Source: Phragmites australis
Lineage: Eukaryota; Streptophyta; Magnoliopsida; Poales; Poaceae
Direction: 5' to 3'
Assembly: GCF_958298935.1 (NCBI RefSeq)
Contig: NC_084942.1
Span: 16,561,501-16,625,500, forward strand
DNA: 64,000 nt
The notes under the pieces were generated by a model that was given only the letters and a program-made list of their open reading frames with translations, made no database searches and was not told where the DNA came from. The position numbers and the translations under genes were made by a program. Each line of letters begins with the position of its first letter. The first letter of the stretch is position 1. Shown piece after piece: positions 23,201-34,156 of the stretch.

Positions 23201-24213
23201 ATTTATAGAGAATCGACACTGAAAAGACTGGGCATCGACTAGTTATTACTTCAGATGTTGGTCGTCAAATTTTGCTGATGAACCAGGAAGCTAAAGAAGA
23301 ATGGGATAAAAAACAAGCAGAAGAAGCTGACAAGAACAAGAAACAAACTGAGGTGTTCCATAATCTCCTTTCGATTTGAATATGTGCAACTTTGCCTGAA
23401 ATTTAAAATATCATGGTAGTTGATTAGTTGGAATATAAATCTGTCCTGATTTAAGCAGAAGCCTGATGCATTATGATTTACATATGTGTTTGTTAAAGTT
23501 TCTGTGAGTTTTCATCATTATGCGATCATGATGAACTTAAGTATCACTGAGTTGATTCGATGAACTAGATCCTTTCTTCTAGGTTGATGGCAGTGGTGTT
23601 ACAGAATTGGAAAAGGAAAAAGAGGAAAATCGTGCAAAGAATGTCAAGGTAACTTATCTGCTGTGATTTCTCATTTCTGACAGTTCTCCTTTTCCTGATA
23701 TCCTTAACCTCTCACAGCCCAATAAAGAAGAAGATGATAAAATGAGAACAACTGCTGCAAATGTTGCTGCCCGACAAGCAGTTGGAGGTAGTGATATGCT
23801 CTCAAAGTGGCAGCTGATGGCTGAACAAGCGAGACAGAAACGAGAAGGCCTTGATGTGGCTGCTGCTTCACAGGCAGGTAGAGGACCAGCGTCAAGGCCA
23901 TCACCCATGCATGGAAAAGGTCCTGGCGACCACCAGGAAGCTTCAAAGAGGAGCCATTCGACTGCATTTGGAACTGGTAAAGCAGCGATCTATTCACAAT
24001 TCCATATCGCAGCACTATAAAATGTTCTGAACTCACATGATAATGTTCATTTCAGGAGGCATGAAAAGACCTGGCAGGGGTGTTGTCGGTCCGCAACGAA
24101 CCATCTCCGTCAAGGATGTGATCAGCGTCCTCGAGAGGGAACCTCAGATGACGAAATCGCGGCTCATCTACCGGCTGTACGAGCGGTTGCCTGGATATTC
24201 TACCGCAGATTAG
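17303..24213 (+). CDS. TAF4: Transcription initiation factor TFIID subunit 4 (TAF4)
   Basis: TAF4 is a TFIID scaffold that pairs with TAF12 through a histone fold and acts in nuclear RNA polymerase II initiation. I read 12 exons with GT-AG introns: 17277-17779, 18622-18717, 18827-19516, 21544-21656, 21778-21865, 22726-22861, 22951-23006, 23072-23128, 23209-23352, 23583-23648, 23718-23976, 24056-24213. All junction phases agree. Exons 1-2 encode the RST (RCD1-SRO-TAF4) domain ([17 protein letters not shown].. then [20 protein letters not shown]). The middle is Q/P/S-rich. Exons 6-12 form the C-terminal TAF4 region ([66 protein letters not shown]). From the ATG at 17303 the protein has 779 codons. 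The first exon opens mid-codon at 17277, so an upstream coding exon may exist. The acidic N-terminus known in plant TAF4 is not visible, and the start is provisional. Confidence 0.93.
17780..18621 (+). other. TAF4 intron between the two RST-domain exons
   Basis: The donor is gtgcgt and the acceptor tttcgtag. This 842-bp A/T-rich intron includes a T-run at about 18248-18263. No insertion with clear ends is seen. Confidence 0.75.
19517..21543 (+). other. Long TAF4 intron with probable insertion and CT microsatellite
   Basis: The donor is gtaaat and the acceptor ccatgtcag. The interior from about 19600 to 20420 is GC-richer than normal intron DNA. It carries repeated atggcgacg/cgccat words at both sides and a CT run, suggesting a transposed segment. 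I could not fix its ends or a target duplication. The rest is A/T-rich. Confidence 0.55.
20171..20212 (+). repeat. (CT)n microsatellite in a TAF4 intron
   Basis: An uninterrupted ct dinucleotide run of about 21 units lies directly before a cgcgcgcacgcg stretch. Apparent SLSLSL proteins here are only its translation. Confidence 0.95.
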
Positions 24214-24680
24214 GCTGGGAGAGGTCCTGGTACTTCAATGTGGTGTATACCTATGATATTTAACAGCTTAGAAGCATAACCCGCTGCTCCTTCCATCTGG
24301 AGTGGCAGTGTATATTGGTTGACAGATCTGTAACCTAAAGGGGGCGAACCGCCACCACCAAATAGCTTGTGTAGAAACTGCAATGCAGGTGGGTATTCTG
24401 CACTCGGTTTGTCATGTGGTCTTTGTGTTTTCCCATTGGGGCCTACCCTTGGTGCTCTCGCATGCACGGCACCAAATAATTCTGACTGAATTTCACAAAA
24501 CCTGGGCTGAACTACCAGATTACCATTCTTTTAACTCGAATTTTGCATATCGCACTTTTTGTTCCATGTTTCGTAATATTACATTTAGGTCACACCCAAT
24601 GGACTCGATTGGTGGGGTCCACTTGCTGCTTGATAGTTTACATGGCACCCAGTTATGTCAGCTGAAATCCCTCTAATTCT
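24214..24680 (+). other. Probable TAF4 3' untranslated region
   Basis: It follows the TAG at 24211-24213 without further exon signals. The poly(A) position is not certain. Confidence 0.5.
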
Positions 24681-25206
24681 GTGATATAGTTTAGAAATAC
24701 TAGAAGCAAAGCAAATTGGGTCAAAAAGGAATGAATTTATCACCTAAAAGTGGTTTCGTAAATTGATAGTATTATCATAATCCACTCAATGCCAAGTGGA
24801 GCCTATCCGTGCTAGCATAGTTCATAAGATGTGCGGTGCAAATTGATCAGATGTCGGGGAGAAGCTAGAAGAAAATTGATAGTGATGCACACATGTATAA
24901 TTTTAAAGCAACATTGTTAATTATAACTGTTTTAGGTGGTCAAAATAACTACTTAGTGCTTAAAAAAACTCATTTTTCTTGTGGCTTCCATTCAAACAAG
25001 TACCACATCACAGCAATTGTACAACTACAAAAGGAATTGAAAACGAAAAAAAAAACTGACACAATTGAAACAGCTGGACACATACACATCACTAATTCTC
25101 TAGTATGTTTTGACGCTTATTAAGTACAGTAATAAGATAAACTAGTGATGAGCTAGCTAATTAAGCTAGCACACGATGGGCTTGTTGGGGTGCATGCTGA
25201 ACACCC
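24681..25206. other. Intergenic A/T-rich DNA, no feature seen
   Basis: There are no sustained frames, RNA genes or terminal repeats. The copia element begins at 25207. Confidence 0.5.
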
Positions 25207-25614
25207 TATTGGAATTGATCTTGGTTCGTGCTAATGTTCCCTAATAGAACGGACCGAAAGATAAGAGGGAGTCGTCCCCACCTCAACGCCTTGATTGGGG
25301 GCATAACCAACGTTGGTTGCGGTCTCGTTCCATACAGCGTGATAATAAAAGGGGAACACCATAGCTCATGGGTGGCATTGATTTCACATAGCTAACACAC
25401 ACCCTCACATACCAAAAACCCTAGACTGATCTAAAGGATGCGCTGCAGTGGAGCGAAGGTCGCCACCGGACTACTCCAAAGATCTCCACCAAGCTCTCCC
25501 TCACTCATAGCCACATCTACATCACCTACATCACGCCGGTGACAACATCACCGACGATCTGCACAGCGTTAACCATCATCATCACGCACGGCTACGCCTA
25601 CATCACGCTTCTCA
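25207..25614 (+). repeat. 5' LTR of the gag-less copia element
   Basis: 408 bp, containing aaaaccctagac and catcatcatcacgc blocks shared with 28922-29328. An ataataaaaggg stretch near 25342-25353 is the TATA-like candidate. Confidence 0.88.
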
Positions 25615-25651
25615 CACGACAACATTAGGAAAGGAGGAGCGAAGTCTTAGA

Positions 25652-26650
25652 GTGGTCAATGAGAAGGAAGCTAAAGTTGAAGCTGTCATATCTCTTCTAT
25701 TAGTTCTTGATAGTGGCTTCACTCTTGTACTGAATAATGTAGTAGTTTATGTTCCTTTTATGAGGAGTAATCTTATTTCAGTTTTGATGTTAGCCGATGA
25801 TGATTTTTGTTGTAATTTTGGAGGCAATAAGTGCATTCTTAAGTTTAGTTTAGATATTATTGGTCTTGCCATCCGACAAGACAAACTTATTCCTCTTAAT
25901 GAATCCTCTGTGTCTATGAATGTCTGTGATGTAAGCTATAAGAGAAAAAAAAGTGCAATTAATGAGACTTCTTCGAAACTATAGAATTGTCGTTTAAGCC
26001 ACATTTCGAGAGGGAGAATGAAGCATCTCATTAAGGAAGAGATTCTCCACTTCTCTGACTCTTATCATTGTATAGATTGCATTAAAAGAAAATACGTTAA
26101 GCAAATAAAGAAAGGGGCCACTCGGAGCACAGGATTATTATAATTAATTCACACGGATATATACGGTCATTTTCCTGTGATATTGATGAATGGTTTTGAT
26201 TCATTCATTACCTTCACTGATGATTTATCTCGTTACGGCTATATCTACCCCATTAAAGATTGATCTGAGTTTCTCGATAAATTCAAAATATGTAAGGCTA
26301 AAGTAAAAAATCAGCACAATCTAAAAATTAATGTAGTGAGGTCAGATCGCGGAGAGAGTATTATGGGAGGCATGCCTCATACTGGCAAATCTCTAGTCCC
26401 TTTGCTAGATTCGTTCAGGGAAATGGTATAGTAGCTCAATATTTTACACCTAGTGAACCTCAGTAAAACTAGGTAGCTGAGATACACAATTACACGCTTA
26501 TGGACATGGTGCGAAATATGCTCATCTATTCTTGTTTACGAATTGAACTGTGGATGGAGGCTATTAAGACAATCGCACACATTCTTAATCGGGTTTCCAG
26601 TAAATCAGTTCTAAAAACACCATAAGAATTATGGACTATGAGAAAGCCCT
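25652..26650 (+). pseudogene. Copia protease end and integrase remnant
   Basis: VPFMRSNLISVLMLADD and RLSHISRGRMKHLIKEE (pre-integrase) are followed by CIDCIKRKYVKQIKKGA (zinc region), LIHTDIYGHFPV, DSFITFTDDLSRYGYIYPIK and VVRSDRG (second catalytic D). The third catalytic region near 26450-26500 is degraded. Stops at about 25982, 26141 and 26262 and several indels break it. Confidence 0.85.
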
Positions 26651-28750
26651 CTTTGAAGTATTTGCGTGTGTGGGGTTATGCAGTTAAAGCTAAAGTATTT
26701 AATCCATATATTGGGAAATTAGATCCTAAGACAGTTAGTTATCACTTTATCAGATATCCCGAGAAATCGAAGAGGTATCGCTTCTACTGTCCAGACAGGA
26801 TCACTAAGTATATAGAAACAAGACATGCTGTATTTCTTGAGAATGAGGATCTGGAGCCCAGGGAAGTTGATCTTGAGGAAAAACGGATTTATGTTCCTAC
26901 ACTGCTGATCCAAGAGCCCTACATCCCTGTGCCTCAGGTGGTTGCACCTTCAGTAGAAACTAACGTCAGTGCACCTCCTGTTGAGGTATCTAAAATTCCT
27001 AACGTTACACCTAACAATGAACCTCAACAGTCCCCTGTAGTACCCAATCCTAATCCTGCAGTACCTAACAAACCGATTAGGAGATCACAACGTGATAGGA
27101 GACCTGACATCTCGAACGATTACATTGTCTACATGAATGAGGATGTTAATGACATAGGGAAGACAGAAGATCCTAACTCATATAAAGAGGCCATGATGAG
27201 TGACCATTCGTCTGAGTGGCTTAATGTCATGGAGGACGAATTAAAGTCTATGAACGACAATGATGTATGAGACCTAGTAGAAATCCCTAACGGAGCCAAA
27301 GTAGTAGGCTATAAATAGGTCTACAAAACAAAACATGACTCTAAGGGGAATATCGAAAGGTTCAAAGCGAGGCTTATAGCTAAAGGCTTCTCACAAAGAG
27401 AAGGGATTGAATATAATGAAACTTTCTCTCCTGTATCAAGTAAAGATTTCTTCAAAATAATTATAGCGCTTGTAGTGCATTATGATTTAGAGCTGTATCA
27501 AATAGATGTAAAGACGATATTCCTTAATGGTGATTTGGAAGAAAATATTTACATAGCTCAATCGAAAGGTTTTATCATGGAAGGCAAGGAACATCTAGGA
27601 TGTTGCCTTAATAAATCAATTTATAGTCTAAAGCAAGCTTCTAGGTGGGTATCTCAAGTTTGATAAAGTCATTAGAAAATTTGGTTTTAAAGAAAATAAA
27701 GTTGATAACTGCATTTGCGTAAGTTTAAAGGGAGAAAATTCACCATCTTAGTTCTTTATGTAGATGATGTCTTGTTAGCTAGTAGCGATAATGATATGTT
27801 GTTTGAGACCAAGAGATTTCTATCCTCAAATTTCGATATAAAGGATCTCGGTGAAGCTTCTTACATTCTTGGTATTGAGATTTACTGAGATCGGTCCAAA
27901 GGAGTATTAGGTTTGTCTCAAAAGGCATACATTGACAGAGTACTGAAGAAATACAAGATGCATAAGTGCTCTGCCATGTCTGCTCATATTGTTAAGGGCG
28001 ATAAATTTGGGACATTTCAATATCTGAGGAACTAGTATGAAACTGATCAAATGAAGTCGGTTCCTTATGCTTCGGTTGTTGGAAGCATTATGTATGCTCA
28101 AATATGCACTCGCCTTGATTTAGCTTTTATGATTGGGATGCTTGGCAGATATCAGTCAAATCTAGGATCGGACCACTGGAAAACTGTTAAGAAAGTCCTT
28201 CGCTATTTACAAGGCACTAAGAACTACATGCTCATATTTAGAAAATCTGACCTTGAAGTTGTTCGTTATTCAGATGCAGACTTTGCGGGGTGTATGGATA
28301 CTAAGAAATTCACGTCAGGTTACATCTTCACACTCGCTGGAGGAGCTATCTCGTGAAAAAGCTCTAAACAGACACTTACGGCATCGTCAACCATGCAAGC
28401 TGAGTTTGTAGCATGTTATGAAGCTATCGTGCAGGTTGTATGGCTAAATAACTTTATCCAGGGATTAAGAGTGGTCGATAATATTTCAAAGTCACTTACA
28501 TTATACTGCGATACAACCCGTAGTTTTCTATACGAGTAACAACAGTCGAGTGGTGCTACCAAACACATCGATATTAAGTATCATGTTGTGAAAGATAGAA
28601 TCCAAGATCAAACAATTAATATTGAGCATATAAACACTAAGTCAATACTCATGGATTCGCTTACTAAATGCTTATCACCCCATATTTTTCGTGATCATGT
28701 TGCCAACATGAAGTTATCAAAAAGCCTATGGTCTTAGATAAGAGGACCAT
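26638..28750 (+). pseudogene. Copia integrase C-terminus, reverse transcriptase and RNase H remnant
   Basis: It begins with KPSLKYLRVWGYAVKAKVFN (C-terminal integrase) and a proline-rich linker. RT blocks follow: VYKTKHDSKGNIERFKARL, FSQREGIEYNETFSPV, IDVKTIFLNGDLEENIY, the YVDD at 27757-27768, KDLGEASYILGIEI. RNase H blocks are YSDADFAGCMDTKKFTSGY, STMQAEFVACYEA and TKHIDIKYHVV. Stops occur near 27268, 27316, 27886, 28034, 28354 and 28537. Confidence 0.9.
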
Positions 28751-28921
28751 AATGCAAATCAATTTCCATTAGGAATAACGAATTTCTATTTCAAGATGGA
28801 GTGATATACTATAGGTTTTTGAGTTTCAGTGGTATTTTATTAGCCGATGTAACGTTTTGTCTTGGTATGCTATTTCATTGAGAGTAAGCTTATGATGTTA
28901 GTCTTACGATCAAGTAGGAAA

Positions 28922-29328
28922 TATTAGAATTGATCTTGGCTTGTGCTAACATTCTCTAACAGAATAGATCGAGAGATAAGGAGGAGCCGTCCCCACCTCA
29001 GCGCCCTGATCGAGGGCACAACCAACGTTGGTTGCAGTCCTGTTCCATACAATGCAATAATAAAAGGGGAACATCGGGGCTTGTAGGTGACATTGATCTC
29101 ACATAACTAACACACACCCCCACGTATTAAAACCCTAGACAGATCTAAAGGATACGCTGCAATGGAGCGAAGGCTATTGCCGAACTGCTCCGAAAATTTC
29201 CGCCAAGCTCTCCCTCACTTATAGCCACATCTACATCACCTGCATCACACCAACGATAATTACACCGATGGTCTACACGGCATCAACCATCATCATCACG
29301 CATGGCTACGCCTACATCGCTCTTCTCA
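28922..29328 (+). repeat. 3' LTR of the gag-less copia element
   Basis: 407 bp, collinear with 25207-25614. It ends CTTCTCA just 77 bp from the end of the minus-strand small gene. Confidence 0.88.
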
Positions 29329-29405
29329 ACCTTGGCTGATGATGTCACTGAACACAGTACATATTCACGCTTCCACTGTTACGAGATGTTTAATCATTAT
29401 ATTAA

Positions 29406-29850
29406 TTAACTAAAGATTAGACATAATACACCACCCTTGTACCCGCCGCCGCGGTATCTCACCACCGGCCCGTCGCCACCGAGCCCATAGGCCTGCTCCT
29501 CCCCATCCAGCCATCTCCACCGGTGGCGCTGCACCGCGGCCACACAGTACCCGCAGCAGCAGAAGGCGACGAAGAGCGCCGCCACCACCGCCGCGACGGG
29601 GGGGGGGGGGGGGGGCGACGGCGAGCACGCCCTGCGCCAACGAGGCCAGCGCGGCGCAAAGCGAGGTCGCGTGCTCCCGGAGCTCGGATGTGAGCGCCTG
29701 GACCGCGGAGACCACGAAGCGGAGGAGCTCAGCGAGCTTCTCCCGGACGACGTCCCACGGGAGCACGTCAGCGGTGCCGGGGCCGAGAGCCTCCCGCGCC
29801 GCGAGGGACGTGACGATGAGCTTCCTTGGCGCCGTCGCCATGGCTGGCAT
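29406..29850 (-). pseudogene. Small membrane-protein gene split by an 18-nt homopolymer
   Basis: On the minus strand an ATG at 29850 (or the in-frame ATG at 29841, MATAPRKL) opens an alanine-rich N-terminal half (LPWDVVREKLAELLRFVVSA, LREHATSLCAALASLAQGVL). At 29598-29615 the coding strand has a run of 18 C. In the reading frame entering the run, the product becomes arginine/glycine-rich. The frame one base over gives a convincing membrane helix (VVAALFVAFCCCGYCVAAV) and a basic tail ending at the stop at 29406-29408. Composition and hydrophobicity suggest a small single-pass protein of about 145 residues with a +1 slip in the run. I do not recognise the family. The slip could be a sequencing error, somatic variation or a true null. 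Confidence 0.6.
29598..29615 (+). repeat. G18 homopolymer inside the small gene
   Basis: Eighteen consecutive G on + (C on the coding strand). Runs this long slip in replication and in sequencing, and this one coincides with the frame change. Confidence 0.95.
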
Positions 29851-30183
29851 GTCGTCCAAGCTCGGCTAGGTGTTCTTGGTTGTCAGAAGGATGAGAGGAG
29901 ATCGATTTTTGTGCGTGCGACATTGTTTAGGTGATTGATGATCATTTCAATTAAGGATCAAAGCGACGACGTAAAATTTCGAACGTACAGTAAGAAGTGG
30001 ACGTAAAGCTTCGAGAAGCTAACATATTAGCTTGTTATATTAATCAGCTGGCTGCAACTAGCTCGCAAGCTGCCTAACAAGCTAGAGGAGGCCAGCAGCT
30101 AGAGGTGGAAACGGATCGAATACGTATAGAATCGAATTCGGATAGTATGATTTACCATATTTTAATCTGAATGTGAATACGGA

Positions 30184-31824
30184 TGTAGCGAAAATAGCCA
30201 TATTAGGTTATGATTGTGATTTTGGTGATTAATGACAATATAGTCATTGGGACTAACATGTTTGTCAAGTATATGTTTTAGTAGGTCTCATGGATGCAAC
30301 AAAAGAGAAGTCGCCGAAGCCGGAACAAAGAGAGGAATGAATTAGACTTCTTCCATGAATTTTGATGTGATCAAATGGAATAGATTTCTGTATAATCTTG
30401 TAGAGATCTTCACAAGCTTTCCATAGAGCCAAAGATCATCAAAATCGGAGTTCGGAGCGAAGAGTTATGCCCAAAATACATAACGATATTTTGCTGAAAT
30501 TTGCCTGACAGGATAATCCGGTACTCACATAAAAATCAGTCCGGTGCTGCATAGGATAATCCGGTGAGTTCAATGAAAAATAGTCCGGTGTTCACAGAAA
30601 ATTTGAAGCGGAATCTTTTGCATCACAGGATGATCCGGTGTTCACAAAATGAACACACCGGACTAATATTTCCAAAGAGCTCCAAAATGAAGATATGCAC
30701 ATAGGATAGTCTGGTGCATTTGTTCGGTGTTCAATAAGTTATCATAGGATGATCCGGTGTTCACAAAATGAACACACCGGACTATTATTTGCAGAGAGCA
30801 TCACAATGAACATATACACATAGGATTATCCGGTGCATTTGTCCGGTGTTCAGTGAGTCATCACAGGATAATCCGGTGTTTACAGAGACTTGAGTGGGGG
30901 TTCCAACGGCTAGTTTGTGAGAGTGTACTCACCGGATGATCCGGTGTTAGTACTACTGTTCTCACCGGATCATCTGGTGTTAACAGCTTTTTAGAGCCGT
31001 TGAGTTAACGGCTAGTGCGCAAGTTTGAGGCTATAAATACCCCTCCACTCAGTCATTTGAGTGTGATGGAGTCTAGAGAAGTTGATAAACACCTGAGAAG
31101 ACATCCAAGCCACCAAAGTTCTTAAAGTGATCATCCAAGGCGATCAAGCACAAGATTAGTGAGTGATTAGTGCTTATAGGCCTAAAGAGTGAGTTGCTAG
31201 GTGATTGTTGCCTAGAGAGTGGATCAAGGAGTGATCTAACAGTGTACCTCTTGGTACGCCGGTACCTTGGAGTCTTGGTGACTCGCCGGCAAGCTTGTTG
31301 ACCCTCCGACTTGGTGTGGAGCGGCGGCAAGGCGATTGTGCGGGGACGCAGAGACCTTTGCCTTTGTGGCTCAAGCTCCAAAGTGATCACGGCGGTAAGG
31401 AACCGGAAGAGAGGCTAGTGGTGAGACCTTGCCTTGGTGGTTTGGTGGCTCATCCAGGGGAGGCCTTGTCTTTGTGACTTGGTGGCTCAAAGGCCGTGAC
31501 CGGGTGCCGACCGGGAGCATATCTTTTGTGGAGCTCCAATGTGGACTAGGGGTGGCATTCATGCCATCGATACCACGGAAGAAAATCTTTGTGCCGAGTT
31601 TACTCTCTCTACCTTATTTATGTTTCCGCATTTACTTACTTGCAATTTACTTTCTTAGATAGGTTGCAAGCGCTTTGATCGGTAGAGTAGACACATTAGA
31701 TAAACCTAGAGCACATTTAGATAGAAATTGATATAGGTTTATCTTGTGTTGTTTTTGGAGCTAAAAATAGTTTTAGATGTCCTAATTCACCCCCCCCCCT
31801 CTTAGGACGTCACCGATCCCTACA
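30184..31824 (+). repeat. Solo LTR inserted in the hAT-like element
   Basis: TG..CA ends (TGTAGCG..CCCTACA) with a perfect 5-bp duplication acgga (30179-30183 and 31825-31829). Length 1.64 kb. A TATA box ctataaata at 31031-31039 precedes a leader-like region. The tail cacccccccccctctta near 31788-31804 resembles ends of Opie/Ji/SIRE-type copia LTRs. There is no internal domain, hence a solo LTR from recombination. Confidence 0.85.
30508..30995 (+). repeat. ccggtg repeat block with 119-bp tandem units in the solo LTR
   Basis: The word gg(a/t)t(g/a)atccggtgttcac and its inverse caccggactat recur. Two near-complete tandem units start with aggatgatccggtg at 30627 and 30746, and a third begins at 30865, giving an exact 119-bp spacing. 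It lies upstream of the TATA box, in the U3 position. Confidence 0.85.
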
Positions 31825-32384
31825 ACGGATCCGGATACTTTCGGATGCGAATACAAAATGGATAGTCTGAATTCGAATTCGTATTCGGATATCTACTCAA
31901 TCTTTGAAATTCATGTCTGAAATTTAAATTTTTGATAAAATTTGAATGAAATTTGGTAAAACTTGATTAAAATTTGTTCTAATTTGAGTGGGATAGAATT
32001 TTAGAAATTTGGTTCGAAATTCATGTTAAAAATTTAAATTTTTAGCCAAATTTGACTGAAATTTGATCAAATATGACTGAAATTTGATCAAATATGACTG
32101 AAATTTGTTCCAATCTGATTGGATCGAAATTTTGCTTACCTCTAAAATTTCTAAAACTTTAGCAAAATTTGGTTCCCTGGTTGACGGATACGGATACGAA
32201 TACGAATCGGATATATCTCGAATTCAGATATCCACATTTGAATCTAAATCTCAAAAACAAATTCGGATGTATCCATTTTAGTATCCATTTCAGAAACGAA
32301 TACGGATACAAATATCCATATTCGTGTTTTAACGGATACGAATATCGAATAATTCGGATACATAGCCATCCATTTTCACCCCTA

Positions 32385-33704
32385 CCAACAACCCAGTACA
32401 AATCCCAGCAAAGAACACTGATACCTCACCAGCTCCCCTCACGCACAAACCAACTCACGTACATGCGTGCTCCTAAGATCATCTTCAACAGTAAAATTTT
32501 ATCATCTATAATACTATTATAGTACCTTCTAACATTATTACAGTATCTTCTATTTTTTCATCTTCAGCAGCTACTCTATTATTTACTTTTTATTACTCTT
32601 TTTCTCTTTTTGATCTACAGCACAACCTCTGTGAACAGTATTACTGAGCGCGGCTTCCCTCCGCAAATTTGCCACCAGCTACCACCGATCAGTTTCACTG
32701 TATGACTGTTGCTGATTCTACTGGAGATGTTCGACGCTACTCTATCGGCTAAAAAGTGGTACAGTAGCTCCACCACAGTATTTTATGGGAGCTGCCCTAA
32801 GTTGGCATCAGGAATGCATCATGTAATTCTTCCATTTACAGGTTGGAACTTCATGTAATGCGCTACGTACCTACCTATTAGAATATCTTTCATGTTTAAG
32901 CCATTTTAGTCCATTTAGTTCATGTTTCATCTTTTCAAGTGGCCGTATAGGTGGCTGATTTTTGTGTAAAACATGTTAGGTCAGCGTGCCTTATTTATTC
33001 TGTAGGAGATGATCTATGTATGCATGCATGTTTCTGTTTTTTTTTTAAATGTACATCCTTGTATGAAGTGGTAAAATGTAACTGAAAATTGTGTCCGGCT
33101 CACGAGCCTAACAAGTTTGCTTGAGCTCTTATAGAATCGAACCGAATCATTTTTTTGTTTTTTGCATGTTTCCTTAACGAGCCGAGCTAAGCCGGTATGT
33201 TAATGAGCTGGACTGAGCCCTACATATCTAGCGTTACATGCGGTCGTGCCCTGCTTCGCAAGACTGTTAGGCCCAAGTTTTCCAGTTTGTGCTAGTGAAA
33301 TTGCACTAGAAAAAAATAAAGAAAAATCTTGTCTAGAAGCTCGATCTGTTTCATGGTGACTAGGTCTGGCACAAAAATTGAGGAATGTTTTCTGAAATAT
33401 TTTGAATTTTTATTAATATTTATAAATTGGCCCATTAGAAAATTAGACCACTGTCGCTCAAAACTCTAGGAAATTTAGAAAGTTGGCAAATAAAAGGTTG
33501 TATATAGTGATAAGTGATGATAAATAATATGAGAAATCTCATATTCATGTATGCGACATTATCACGGGTAGGAACTAGCCTATATATGAAACTCAATTGC
33601 TTATATATATAAACTGTTATGTGTGATATTCTAAATATATAAAACGAAGGATCAACTCATGCTGATTTTCTCTCTAATGGATGAGAGGGGTTGCGATCCT
33701 GAGA
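32385..33704. other. Intergenic A/T-rich DNA with possible MITE debris
   Basis: There is no gene. About 32477-32830 starts gatcatcttcaacagtaa and ends with a ctggagatgttcg-containing part plus ccacagtattttatggg. It may be a decayed MITE, but the ends do not match well enough to call. The rest shows nothing I can name. Confidence 0.35.
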
Positions 33705-33955
33705 TTAAGTACTGTTTGTTTCAATTTTCTGTTTAACTGAATCAAACATTCTATTTTTAAAAATAGTTTTTGATAAGTAAAAGCTAATGGCAAAAGCTGA
33801 CATTATTATAAAAGTTAGAAACTGATCTAAAGAGCTTTTGTAGTTTATGAGAGATATTATCTATATTATACATTTTATCTGTATAAAAAATCAAATATAA
33901 ACAACTTTTCTATAAACACTTTTTCAACAACCATTTTTAAAAGCAGTTTTTTTCT
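33705..33955. mobile_element. Possible hAT-type MITE just upstream of VPS26
   Basis: It starts ctgtttgtttcaattttctg, like grass hAT-type MITEs, and is strongly A/T-rich to about 33955 (aaaagcagttttttt). No duplication is evident. Its end directly abuts the VPS26 promoter/leader. Confidence 0.3.
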
Positions 33956-34156
33956 TATCGATTGTCACTGGCTACAGTGCTGTGTTCCATCCAGCTCAGA
34001 CTGCAGAGAAGAAAACCGGGCCCACCAGTCAGTTCCTCGTGCGTTCCAATTGTAGAGAGAGAAGCCACCTCAGTTATTTTACTCTGCCGCGTCCGATCTC
34101 GATCTCCCCGACGTCCGCCGGTCAGCGCCACCGCTTCCCACCTCGCCGTCACCGCC
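33956..34156 (+). promoter_or_regulatory. Probable VPS26 promoter and 5' leader
   Basis: The composition changes sharply from A/T-rich to GC-rich at about 33990, with C/T-rich leader-type words up to the ATG at 34157. No strict TATA box is visible. Confidence 0.45.

Larger units (their letters stand above)
25207..29328 (+). mobile_element. Ty1/copia retrotransposon lacking gag, internally deleted
   Basis: LTRs of about 408 bp lie at 25207-25614 and 28922-29328, clearly collinear (ggaattgatcttgg start, cttctca end). Both start TA instead of TG. A purine tract agtaggaaa (28913-28921) precedes the 3' LTR. No primer-binding site follows the 5' LTR. The coding part begins inside the protease/gag-pre-integrase junction, so gag, the site and most of the protease are deleted. 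Integrase, RT and RNase H remain with many stops, often where TGG or CGA is expected. Flanks (caccc and acctt) do not match, so the target duplication is lost or the ends are blurred. Confidence 0.9.
30100..32384. mobile_element. hAT-like DNA element carrying a nested solo LTR
   Basis: The ends are inverted: tagaggtggaaacggat (30100-30116) and, on the minus strand from 32384, taggggtgaaaatggat. Ends of the (C/T)AGGGGTG type are usual for hAT elements. The 8-bp flanks ccagcagc (30092-30099) and ccaacaac (32385-32392) match at 6 of 8, with transitions only, consistent with an aged hAT duplication. Without the LTR insertion at 30184-31824 it is about 644 bp and non-coding, rich in cggata and gaaatttga words. 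Between about 32045 and 32110 a 22-bp unit (tgactgaaatttgatcaaat) is repeated. Confidence 0.75.
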
